A stretch of 52,935 nucleotides of DNA, from NCBI GenBank assembly GCA_900550285.1, contig URRW01000017.1, forward strand, positions 1 to 52,935, read 5' to 3'. Shown piece after piece: positions 1 to 7,448 of the stretch. This DNA comes from an uncultured Lachnospiraceae bacterium (lineage in GTDB: Bacteria; Bacillota; Clostridia; Lachnospirales; Lachnospiraceae). How positions within the stretch are numbered: position 1 is the stretch's first letter; every line of letters starts with the position of its first letter. The notes under the pieces are model-generated. The model was not told the DNA's origin and did not search any database. It saw only the letters and a list, made by a program, of their open reading frames with translations. The position numbers and the translations under genes are program-made.

Positions 1-145
1 ACAGGATCCGGGCAGAAAAGAAAATATAAATATACGGATAAACCGCCTCCCCTGCCGCCGTCACAAGGGTCATCGTCCAGATGCCCGGCACGTCTTTTCG
101 CACAAACCCCATCGCGCGCGCAAAGGTCTTCCATTTCTGCTTCAC
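1..145 (-). CDS. ABC exporter subunit, N-terminal fragment (runs off window)
   Basis: Only the first 48 codons are present. A GTG start (complement of 143-145) shares the sequence GTGA with the stop of the upstream ABC gene, so translation is probably coupled. The visible part starts KQKWKTFARAMGF and runs into a hydrophobic stretch (VTAAGEAVYPYIYIFF), as expected for the cytosolic lead and first membrane helix of a second ABC half-transporter. Heterodimeric exporters are often encoded as such overlapping pairs, so this is inferred to be the partner subunit of the gene at 142-2028. The ATPase domain is outside the window, so the family assignment rests on context and hydrophobicity. Confidence 0.6.
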   Translation of the reverse strand, partial: MKQKWKTFARAMGFVRKDVPGIWTMTLVTAAGEAVYPYIYIFFSARIL

Positions 146-2028
146 AGTACCACCTCCCCTTCCAGACCGGCTTCTGCCTGCTCATAATACTTGCTCTGCA
201 CGCGGTACATCTGCGCATATTTCCCGTTCCTTTTCAAAAGCTCCCCGTGGGTGCCCTCTTCGGTGATCCGCCCCTCTTCCAGCAAAAGGATCCGGTCGCA
301 GAAGCGCGTGCTCGCCAGACGGTGAGATATGAATACCGTCGTCTTGCCCGCCGACAGCTCGTGATATTTTTCGTACATCCCGCTTTCCGCGATCGGGTCA
401 AGCGCCGCGGTCGGCTCGTCCAGCACGAGGATTGCCGCCCTTTTATAAAGGGCGCGCGCCAGCATCAGTTTCTGGATCTCCCCGCCGGAAAAATCCGCCG
501 CCCCGTTTAAAATGCCCGCGCCAAACAACGTGTCCTCCCCTGCCGGAAGAGATGCAAGCTTTTCTTCCATCCCCGCGATCCGCAGGCACTCCTGTAAGCG
601 CGCCTCATCAATTTTTTCTCCGGGCGCGATATTTTCCCGCAGGGACATGGGGAAAAATCCCGTTTCCTGAAATACGCCGGAAAAACACCGAAACCACGAC
701 GCCCTCGTATAGCGTCTCCTGTCCGTGCCATTGATCAGGATCTCCCCTTCCGTCGGATCGTAAAACCCGCACAAAAGCTTGATAAACGTCGTCTTTCCCG
801 CGCCGTTTAAGCCGACCAGCGCCAGATTTTCGCCGGGATGAAGCGTCAGGTTTATCCCCTGCAGCACGGGCGCATCGCTTCCCTCGTAGCAAAAGCCCAC
901 ATTCCGAAACTCGATCACGGGAAGAACGGACGCCTGCCCCTCTTTTGCGGCAAGCGTCAGCTCCTCCTTCCCGCTCTCATCCTCTTTTTCCAAAAGAGCC
1001 TCCAGCTTCCTCTGCTCTTCCACATACAGCGCCTTTTCGTGGAAATTCCTGAGGTTATAAATCACGCAGTTTACCATGTCCATAAAACGCACCGTGATCC
1101 CCGCATACAAAACAAACTGCGCCGCATCGATCCTGCCCTCTGTCACGCAAAAAACCAGATACAGCCACGAAACGCCCTGGCATAAGGCAAACGCTGCCGC
1201 ATGGGCGGCGCCCATCATGTAATAATTCGCCTGCATTCTGACCGTATAACGAAGACGCTGCTTTAATTCTTTGTCATAGCGCTTTTTCAGCCACGGCGCC
1301 ATATTATAAAGATGCACGTCCTTCGCCGCTTCATAGGAGCTTAAATTTCGCCCCAGATATTCCATCTTTAAATCCAGCTCCCACCACGTATGCCAGTGCC
1401 TGCTTTCCCAGCGCTTTCCATAAACGCCAACCGCATAGGCAAACAGCGCGCTCAGAACGATCAGCACCATGATCCACGGCGACAGCCCCGAAAGCATCCC
1501 GGAAAACAAAACCAGACTGATCAGCGCCATCACCACGCGCCCCGCCATGCGCAGGAAATCATCCGTATAAGTCCCCGACCACAGATGCATCTGCTGCAGC
1601 TTCATAAATTCATTCTGAAAATCCGGCGTCTCGATCTTTTTGTATTCCGCGTCCATGGCAGCCCCGATCAGTTCCTCCGCATTCGCCCTCCTGATCCGGC
1701 TGCTCTTTAGCTCCTCTGTCTTTTGAAGCCAGTCCTGCGCCACATGGAATGCCGCCAGCATCCCGCCCACGATAAGCAGCCGCCCTGCCACCGCCCCGAC
1801 GCTTTTTCCCGCTGTCACGTCCGCTACCAGAACCGACGGCAAATACGCATCCAGCAGGTAGATCCCCACCCAGACCGGGATCTCTGCCGCATACAGGCAT
1901 ACAAAAAGCGGCGACTTATCCCAGATCCGTTTTGTCCAGAATACAAAGTTTCCCCACATTCCGGAGGTTTTCCCAAGGGTTTTCCCGGACTTTTTTGCGG
2001 GCTTCTCCCCCGTTTTTTTCTTCTTCAT
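142..2028 (-). CDS. ABC transporter, fused permease and ATPase (exporter half-transporter)
   Basis: 628-residue half-transporter of the multidrug/peptide exporter class. A Lys-rich start (MKKKKTGEK) is followed by about six membrane helices spread over residues 40-330, then a nucleotide-binding domain from about 370: Walker A GLNGAGKTT, signature FSGGEIQK, Walker B ILVLDEPTAALD and H-loop SHR are all intact, so it should hydrolyse ATP. The start is supported by GAGGAGGGGAC just upstream of ATG. It overlaps the next subunit by four bases (GTGA), pointing to a heterodimer. Substrate is unknown. Expression is probably driven by the promoter at 2119-2146, whose spacer carries a G9 tract. Confidence 0.9.
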   Translation of the reverse strand: MKKKKTGEKPAKKSGKTLGKTSGMWGNFVFWTKRIWDKSPLFVCLYAAEIPVWVGIYLLDAYLPSVLVADVTAGKSVGAVAGRLLIVGGMLAAFHVAQDWLQKTEELKSSRIRRANAEELIGAAMDAEYKKIETPDFQNEFMKLQQMHLWSGTYTDDFLRMAGRVVMALISLVLFSGMLSGLSPWIMVLIVLSALFAYAVGVYGKRWESRHWHTWWELDLKMEYLGRNLSSYEAAKDVHLYNMAPWLKKRYDKELKQRLRYTVRMQANYYMMGAAHAAAFALCQGVSWLYLVFCVTEGRIDAAQFVLYAGITVRFMDMVNCVIYNLRNFHEKALYVEEQRKLEALLEKEDESGKEELTLAAKEGQASVLPVIEFRNVGFCYEGSDAPVLQGINLTLHPGENLALVGLNGAGKTTFIKLLCGFYDPTEGEILINGTDRRRYTRASWFRCFSGVFQETGFFPMSLRENIAPGEKIDEARLQECLRIAGMEEKLASLPAGEDTLFGAGILNGAADFSGGEIQKLMLARALYKRAAILVLDEPTAALDPIAESGMYEKYHELSAGKTTVFISHRLASTRFCDRILLLEEGRITEEGTHGELLKRNGKYAQMYRVQSKYYEQAEAGLEGEVVL

Positions 2029-2118
2029 GTCCCCTCCTCATCCTGCCTTTCCGGAAGGTTTCCCCCTTCCGTCAGGCGGCATTCTCTTTTGCTGCGTACT
2101 TTCCGTTCCGCTTATTTT

Positions 2119-2146
2119 ATTATATATTTACCCCCCCCCGCGTCAA
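2119..2146 (-). promoter_or_regulatory. Sigma-A type promoter with a G9 tract inside the spacer
   Basis: Read on the minus strand: -35 TTGACG (2146-2141), a 16-nt spacer made of C, nine G and TAAATA, then -10 TATAAT (2124-2119). It drives the ABC exporter gene starting at 2028. Homopolymeric G/C tracts placed between -35 and -10 are a known route to phase variation, because slippage changes the spacer length; here G10 would give the 17-nt optimum. Confidence 0.7.
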
Positions 2147-2154
2147 TCTTTTCT

Positions 2155-2208
2155 GCATGAAACGACACTTATTGCGCATGAAAGGACATTTATTGCGCAT
2201 GAAACGCC
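2155..2208 (-). repeat. 21-bp direct repeats upstream of the -35 box
   Basis: The plus-strand word GCATGAAA recurs at 2155, 2176 and 2197, exactly 21 bp apart. The first two units are identical at 19 of 21 positions and a 12-nt part of a third follows. Spacing of two helical turns, ending next to the -35 box at 2141-2146, is typical of tandem activator or repressor sites. The binding protein is not identifiable. Confidence 0.7.
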
Positions 2209-2239
2209 AAAATGCCGCCGGGCAGGGCGCGCCGCCCCT

Positions 2240-2626
2240 TCAGCTTACCATTCCGCCCAGCATCCCGCTGCCCGCGCAGATCATAAGCGTCGTAAAAAAA
2301 TGGTTGCCCACATCCCGAAAGCCGTGATTGACTAATAAAGTCAGCAGCGCCAGCACGCCAAAATAGAGCGCCCCTTCCAGAAATCCCCAGAAAAAGCGCC
2401 GCTCCCCCATGGCTTTTCCGGCAAGAATGCCGCCCAGAAAACAGACCAGCGCATAAATGAGAATGACGCCGATATTGACCGCCGCTTCCGAAAGCTGGAG
2501 CCGGTACAATAAAAGCGCAAGCAAAAGAAGGCAGCCCCCTGTTGCCAGATACGCTGCCAGTAAACATTTTGCCAGAACAAGCGCCGCCGACGGGCAGCGC
2601 CCCTGCCTTGGATTTTCCATCTCCAT
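2240..2626 (-). CDS. Small four-helix membrane protein, TIGR04086-like
   Basis: 128-residue integral membrane protein with about four hydrophobic helices and small-residue motifs (LGGILAGKAMGERRFFWGFLEGALYF is the recognisable core, shown by GGILAGKAMG and WGFLEGALYFG). This pattern is that of the TIGR04086/YrzE-like proteins common in Clostridia, whose function is unknown. The start at 2626 is preferred over an in-frame ATG 24 bases upstream because AAGGAGG lies 8 nt before it. It is the last gene of a GH25-PPTase-membrane protein group, only 38 bases beyond the PPTase stop. Confidence 0.75.
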   Translation of the reverse strand: MEMENPRQGRCPSAALVLAKCLLAAYLATGGCLLLLALLLYRLQLSEAAVNIGVILIYALVCFLGGILAGKAMGERRFFWGFLEGALYFGVLALLTLLVNHGFRDVGNHFFTTLMICAGSGMLGGMVS

Positions 2627-2664
2627 CTGTTGTCCCTCCTTCCATTCCATGCCTATCTATATTC

Positions 2665-3369
2665 TTAAAGGAGGGGAAACATTCCGCCCTGCTCTCCGGG
2701 CGCAAAGCACACCGTCAAAAAATACCCTGCCGGCGCGCAGCATTCCAGAAACCGCGCCTTTTTCTCCGGATGTTCTGTCTCAAATACGATCCTTTCATCC
2801 AGATTTACAAAAAGCCGGCGAAATCCCAGCGCCATTCCTGCCCCGGTCAGCTTCATATAGCCTTCCTTTGCCGTAAAACGGCGCAGGAAATCCTCCTGAT
2901 CCAGCGCATCCTGCGTATCCTGTCTTTCGCCGGGCGCAAAAAAGCGCGTCCCGATCCTGTCCCGGAGGGGAACCTTTTTTTGAAGATCCACGCCAACCGG
3001 GCAGGTTCCGATGGCGCACGCCGCATAGTCCCCCGAATGGGAAATACTGATCCACGCCTTTTTTTGTCCGGGAGGAACGTCCAGATAGGGCTGCCCGCTT
3101 TCCGTAAAGCAGATGGGACAGCCCCCGTAGCCGTGCCGCCGCTTTGCCTCATCCGCCAAAAGCCCTGCCGCCAGACATTCTGCACGCCGCCTTAACGAAG
3201 CGCATCCGTCCGCCTTCTGCCGCCGCGCGGGATCTGCCAGCGCATAGGCTTTTTCCAGCAGCCTTTCTTCATAAAGCGGCCGTATATCCGCCACATACAC
3301 CGTGATCCTTTTTGCCGCGGTCTTTTCTGTCACAGCCTTTTTTGCTGCGTTTTTTTCCATCGCGTTCAT
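2665..3369 (-). CDS. 4'-phosphopantetheinyl transferase, Sfp type
   Basis: 234 residues. The Sfp-superfamily signature is present: VGVDLQKK (metal-binding Asp), then FFAPGERQD and FTAKEGYMKLTG, the FxxKEAxxK-type motif carrying the second acidic ligand and catalytic Lys. It transfers the phosphopantetheine arm of CoA to acyl or peptidyl carrier proteins. ISISHSGDYAACAI matches the conserved substrate-site histidine region. The start overlaps the GH25 stop as ATGA, so the two are translationally coupled, an odd pairing. No carrier protein or NRPS/PKS gene lies in this window, so the target could be a distant biosynthetic cluster or AcpP. Confidence 0.9.
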   Translation of the reverse strand: MNAMEKNAAKKAVTEKTAAKRITVYVADIRPLYEERLLEKAYALADPARRQKADGCASLRRRAECLAAGLLADEAKRRHGYGGCPICFTESGQPYLDVPPGQKKAWISISHSGDYAACAIGTCPVGVDLQKKVPLRDRIGTRFFAPGERQDTQDALDQEDFLRRFTAKEGYMKLTGAGMALGFRRLFVNLDERIVFETEHPEKKARFLECCAPAGYFLTVCFAPGEQGGMFPLL

Positions 3370-5315
3370 TCCGTCACCGTCAGGTAGCTGCTTACCGCAT
3401 ACACGGTCTGTCCGTTATAGGACAGCTTCGTCCAGCCCTTGTCCGGATCCACCGCGATCCGCTGCGCCGTCGTGTCCCCGGTCAGCTGTGCCACTACCGC
3501 AGAAGGCTCGTTCGTCGTCGGAAGCGTCCGCAGATTTGTCTCTCCGCTCTTTGCCTTTACCGTGCCCGACGCTGCCACAAAGCGCATGCCCGCCTCGGGA
3601 TTTTCCGGCGTGGGCTTTTCCTTTTCTTTGTAATCCATGCTCGTTGCCAGAAGGCGGGAGGACGCATATACGACCTGACCGTTTACTTCCAGCCTCGACC
3701 ATCCCGTATCCGTGGAACCGCTGATGCCGGTCCGCACCACCGCCTCGCCGTAGCGGAGCGTCCCGACGATCTTACCCGTTTCCGTGCTGGGCTGATCCCG
3801 CAGGTTGACCTTATCCCGCGCAGTTACCGCTTCATTGACCGCCTGAAAGGTCAGTCCGCCTGCCTGGCTCGTCTGCGCGCCGGACGCTGCATCCTGCCCC
3901 GTGCCGCCTGTCCCGTTTTCCCCGGTGCCATCGGACGGCTGGCTGTCCGATGGCTGTTTGGGCTCCGCCGGTTTTTGCGCATCCAGATCCGTCGTCAAAA
4001 AGCTGTGCACCGCATACAGCCGCTGCCCGTTATAAATGACCCTGTCCCAGCCGTTTGAGCCAACGCCTGTCCGCTGTACCGTTTCGCCGTTTTTGAGCTG
4101 ATAAACGACCGTACTGCCTTCCGTCGTCGGCAGATTCCGCAGATTCGTCGCATCCTTTGCGGTAACCGTTTCATCCACTTCCGTAAAGCGCATGCCCACC
4201 TCCGGGTTTGCCTCCACGATCTGCGCCGGATTTCTGTCCTTTGCCTCCGCCTCCTGACTGTATCCGAAATACGCCACGTTTACATCCACGTTTCCGCGGA
4301 TGCCCGCCACCTGTCCCTTGCTCGTATACTGCCACATCTCATGCGCCCCGCTGTAACTGGATTTTGGCGTTTCCGGGAAGGGCTTTTCGGGATACTGGGA
4401 AACCCACACCTTGTAGCGGCTTCCCAATGTATCCATATTCCACTGGGCATTTTGCTCCATCTCATTGCGGGAAGCATAAAACATCGGCGTATAGCCCTTT
4501 GCCGCGATCGTGTCCAGAAACGCGCAGGCGATCTGCGTCCGCTCCTCTGCCGAAAGCCCGTTCTGCCTGCTGTCCGGAGACTGGAAATCCTCACAGTTGT
4601 AGGCAACCGGATAGGTAATCTTATACTTGGCGATAAAGCTCGCCACCCATTCTGCCTCTTCCCTTGCCTCCTCCTGCGTTACCGCAGACGAGAAAAAATA
4701 CGCCCCCGTCTGGATGCCGTTGGCATTCGCCTCCTGCAAATTGTAGCGCGCGCCCGGATCTTCATATAAGATCCCCGTGGATTTTGCACGGTATCCGACC
4801 CGGATCATCGCAAAATCCACGCCGGAAGCCGCTACCTGCTCCCAGTCGATCGTCCCCTGATATTTGGATACGTCGATGCCGAGCGTCGCCTCCGCCGTCT
4901 CGTTTTCGGAAGCCGCTACTTTGCTCACGTCCACCGCCGCGCCGGTCTGGCTTCCTCCCTCCATATTGGAAGAAGCCTGCGGATCCTCTTCATCGTCCAT
5001 GCTGCCCACTTCCGCCGCCATATTCTGCACCGGCGCTTCCTGCGCATCCCCGCTGTTCTGGCTCTCCGAAGTCTCTGCCGTCTCCGTACTGTCTGCATCC
5101 TCCGAAGCATCGCCCTGCTTTGCAGCTTCTGTCTGCCCGTCCCGGTCCGTCCCTTCCGCCGTCTGTACTGCTGCGCCTGCCGGCGTTTCTTTGCTGTTTT
5201 TGATCAGCAGCGCTGCTGCCAGCGCAATGACCGCCGCTGCCAGAACTGCCGCAGGTATAAGCACATACAGCAGTTCCCTCTGCCTGCGCGCCCGCCTTTT
5301 TCTTCTTTTGTCCAT
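3366..5315 (-). CDS. GH25 muramidase with three C-terminal SH3b repeats
   Basis: 649 residues. A basic N-terminus (MDKRRKRRARRQ) precedes a single membrane helix at about 16-37, then a Thr/Glu/Ser-rich spacer to about 140. The GH25 lysozyme domain (about 145-350) begins LGIDVSKYQGTIDW, with the family Asp; AYNCEDF replaces the usual YxDxE-type region and EMWQYTS is conserved. Three SH3b modules follow (about 378-440, 490-555 and 580-648), each with LRxLPTT or LRDQPST plus GWxR/K motifs, expected to bind peptidoglycan. The family cleaves the MurNAc-GlcNAc bond. It is probably membrane-anchored and acts on the cell wall. GGGGGAC upstream of ATG supports the start. Confidence 0.92.
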   Translation of the reverse strand: MDKRRKRRARRQRELLYVLIPAAVLAAAVIALAAALLIKNSKETPAGAAVQTAEGTDRDGQTEAAKQGDASEDADSTETAETSESQNSGDAQEAPVQNMAAEVGSMDDEEDPQASSNMEGGSQTGAAVDVSKVAASENETAEATLGIDVSKYQGTIDWEQVAASGVDFAMIRVGYRAKSTGILYEDPGARYNLQEANANGIQTGAYFFSSAVTQEEAREEAEWVASFIAKYKITYPVAYNCEDFQSPDSRQNGLSAEERTQIACAFLDTIAAKGYTPMFYASRNEMEQNAQWNMDTLGSRYKVWVSQYPEKPFPETPKSSYSGAHEMWQYTSKGQVAGIRGNVDVNVAYFGYSQEAEAKDRNPAQIVEANPEVGMRFTEVDETVTAKDATNLRNLPTTEGSTVVYQLKNGETVQRTGVGSNGWDRVIYNGQRLYAVHSFLTTDLDAQKPAEPKQPSDSQPSDGTGENGTGGTGQDAASGAQTSQAGGLTFQAVNEAVTARDKVNLRDQPSTETGKIVGTLRYGEAVVRTGISGSTDTGWSRLEVNGQVVYASSRLLATSMDYKEKEKPTPENPEAGMRFVAASGTVKAKSGETNLRTLPTTNEPSAVVAQLTGDTTAQRIAVDPDKGWTKLSYNGQTVYAVSSYLTVTE

Positions 5316-5434
5316 TCAAAAGTCCCCCTTCCCGCCATGCCTGTCAGCGGCCCGTTTCCTGACGGCGCCCTTTTTTACAGCAGCTCCGTTTCCTTCGGTA
5401 ATCTGTTTCTTACGGCAGCCAAAGCGCACGCTTT

Positions 5435-6421
5435 TTACAGCAGATGCGCGTAAAGCTCCTCCGGGCTCTTTGCCGAAAGGTATACGGGAGCCACGTCAAA
5501 TACGGTCTTGCAGCCTGTCATCCCTTCCTTGTTCATCCGGTATGCCGCGCGCGCGTACGCTGCGATGACAGAGCCGGTAAACTCCGGGTTGGAATCCAGC
5601 TTTAAGCTGTACTCGATCACATGCTTATGCTCGTTGTCCATGCCGGTCGTGCCCGTGCGGATCACGCAGCCGCCGTGGGGAAGCCCGCTGTGGTCGCGCT
5701 TCATCTCTTCCTCGGTAATAAAGTGCACCGTCGTATCATAATCTGCAAAATAGTTGGGCATCGTCTTGATCTCATTTTCGATTCCGGCAAGATCTGCGCC
5801 CTCCTCTGCCACCACAAAGCACTCTCTCGTATGCTTCTGCCTCGTGGTCAGCTCCGGATTTTTGCCGCTTCTGACTTCCTCCAGCGCCTCCGGGACGGGA
5901 ATCGTATACTGTCTCGCGTCCTTTACGCCCTTGATCCGGCGCACTGCATCCGAATGCCCCTGGCTTACGCCCTTGCCCCAGAAGGTATAATCAGCGCCGT
6001 CCGGCAGCACGCAGTTTGCGTACAGGCGGTTTAAGGAAAACATGCCCGGATCCCAGCCGCAGGAGATCACCGCCACTTTCCCGGCAGCCTTCGCTGCTGC
6101 GTCCACATTTGCAAAATGCTCCGGGATCCTTGCATGCGTGTCAAAGCTGTCCACCACATTGTACAGGGAAGCGTATTCCGGTGTCTGGACCGGCAGATCC
6201 GTAGCGCTGCCGCCGCACAGAACCAGCACGTCGATCTCATCCTGCATTTCTTTTAATGCGTCCGCCGCCAGCACCCTTGCCCCTTTTGTGCGGATCGTAA
6301 GGCTCTCCGGGCTGCGTCTCGTAAATACCGCCGCAAGCTCCATATCTGCGTTATGCGCGATGGCGCTCTCCACGCCTCTGCCAAGGTTCCCATATCCTAA
6401 AATTCCGATTCTGATGCTCAT
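5435..6421 (-). CDS. ddh: meso-diaminopimelate D-dehydrogenase
   Basis: 328 residues, close to the usual size. Rossmann motif GILGYGNLGRGVE at the N-terminus, then LCGGSATDLPVQ, VVDSFDTHARIP and CGWDPGMFS, all diagnostic of Ddh. It makes meso-diaminopimelate directly from tetrahydrodipicolinate using NADPH and ammonia, bypassing the acylated steps of lysine/peptidoglycan precursor synthesis. The ATG at 6421 is chosen over an upstream in-frame ATG because AGAGG lies 7-8 nt before it and homologues start with this MSIRIG-type sequence. It appears to be a single-gene unit between two cell-wall hydrolase genes. Confidence 0.95.
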   Translation of the reverse strand: MSIRIGILGYGNLGRGVESAIAHNADMELAAVFTRRSPESLTIRTKGARVLAADALKEMQDEIDVLVLCGGSATDLPVQTPEYASLYNVVDSFDTHARIPEHFANVDAAAKAAGKVAVISCGWDPGMFSLNRLYANCVLPDGADYTFWGKGVSQGHSDAVRRIKGVKDARQYTIPVPEALEEVRSGKNPELTTRQKHTRECFVVAEEGADLAGIENEIKTMPNYFADYDTTVHFITEEEMKRDHSGLPHGGCVIRTGTTGMDNEHKHVIEYSLKLDSNPEFTGSVIAAYARAAYRMNKEGMTGCKTVFDVAPVYLSAKSPEELYAHLL

Positions 6422-6510
6422 TTTTAACCTCTTTCCGCCGCACAGCGGCATTTTTATCAGACTGCACCGCAGGAAAAGCTCTCCGAAAGCCCCCTGCTTT
6501 GCGCGGTCTT

Positions 6511-6539
6511 ATTTTAGCACAAACTTTTTTTCTGCGAAA
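6511..6539 (-). promoter_or_regulatory. Possible promoter for ddh
   Basis: On the minus strand TTTCGC (6539-6534), a 17-nt spacer and TAAAAT (6516-6511). The -10 is good and the -35 weak. Confidence 0.45.
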
Positions 6540-6555
6540 CCCGTTATTGGAATTT

Positions 6556-7338
6556 TTATTTCATAATATACGCTTCCAGATCCTCCTTCAGCCGCTCCCA
6601 CTCCTCCGGGTGCTCCGTATAATACAGCGGGCAGGGCTTGCCGCCCGCGTCATAATGGCGCTTTACGTCCGATATGCCCAGATCGTATTCCCGCATCAGC
6701 CACCCCAGCAGGGAGATGAGCGCGTCGTAGGTCTCGTCGGTAAATTTCCCGTCCTCATCCAGATAACAGCATTCGATGGAAATGGAATTGTAGTTGTGCT
6801 CCTTTACCGCATAGCCGATCTCCGTCAGCGGCAGGCACTGGATGATCGTCCCGTCATAGCCGATCACAAAATGCGCCGACGCGGACGTTTCCCCGGTGAT
6901 TCCCAGATTTTCAAAATAGCTTCTGTTCTGCTGCGCGCTCGTGCCGGGATTTGCCGTATAGTGGACAAACAGCTCCGTCACCTCGGGAAGCACCTCCTGC
7001 GGCCTTGAAAATTCATTCGGTGTCAGAAAATCCTGCACGATCTCGGGCTTTTCCGAGTCATTGTGCCGGATCAGCCTCTCCTCCTGCCGCATCGCCGCCG
7101 TTTCTCCTCCTGCCCGTCCCCATATCAGCCCTGTCAGCTTCCAGACGCCTGCTGTAAGCCCGGCTGCGCACAGGACTGCCAGAAACGCGCACACTGCAAG
7201 GCGGATGCGCCGCTGCCTGCGCCGTTTCCGGCGGCGCGCTGCCGCCCGCGCCCGGTTTCTTTGAGGGTCTGGCTTCTTTTCCGTCCACAATATGTCCAGT
7301 TCGTTTTCCTGTATCCTCTTTGGTTGTTCCCGCCTCAT
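6556..7338 (-). CDS. N-acetylmuramoyl-L-alanine amidase, Amidase_2/PGRP domain
   Basis: 260 residues: a very basic cytosolic head (RARAAARRRKRRRQRR), one membrane helix around residues 45-70, then an Amidase_2 domain. Zinc ligands are readable as LFVHYT (His), VKRHYDAGG (His) and KPCPLYY (Cys); ASAHFVIGYDGTIIQ and YNSISIECC are conserved core segments. The enzyme would cut the MurNAc-L-Ala amide bond from a membrane-anchored position. The ATG at 7338 is preferred to one 21 bases upstream because GGGAG precedes it (11-nt spacing); the choice is not certain. It is separated by 110 bases from aspS and probably has its own promoter. Confidence 0.9.
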   Translation of the reverse strand: MRREQPKRIQENELDILWTEKKPDPQRNRARAAARRRKRRRQRRIRLAVCAFLAVLCAAGLTAGVWKLTGLIWGRAGGETAAMRQEERLIRHNDSEKPEIVQDFLTPNEFSRPQEVLPEVTELFVHYTANPGTSAQQNRSYFENLGITGETSASAHFVIGYDGTIIQCLPLTEIGYAVKEHNYNSISIECCYLDEDGKFTDETYDALISLLGWLMREYDLGISDVKRHYDAGGKPCPLYYTEHPEEWERLKEDLEAYIMK

Positions 7339-7448
7339 AAAAAAAATCGCTCCCGTCATTTTGCTCTTACGATCAGCATAACACCGGAAACGATTTCTTT
7401 TTTAATGAAAATCTTAATTTTTATTAAATCTTTTTGGCAAAGCGCGGT

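Noticed and set aside
7360..7448. AT-rich aspS-amidase gap as a terminator
   Set aside because: No stem longer than six pairs next to a T run could be found.
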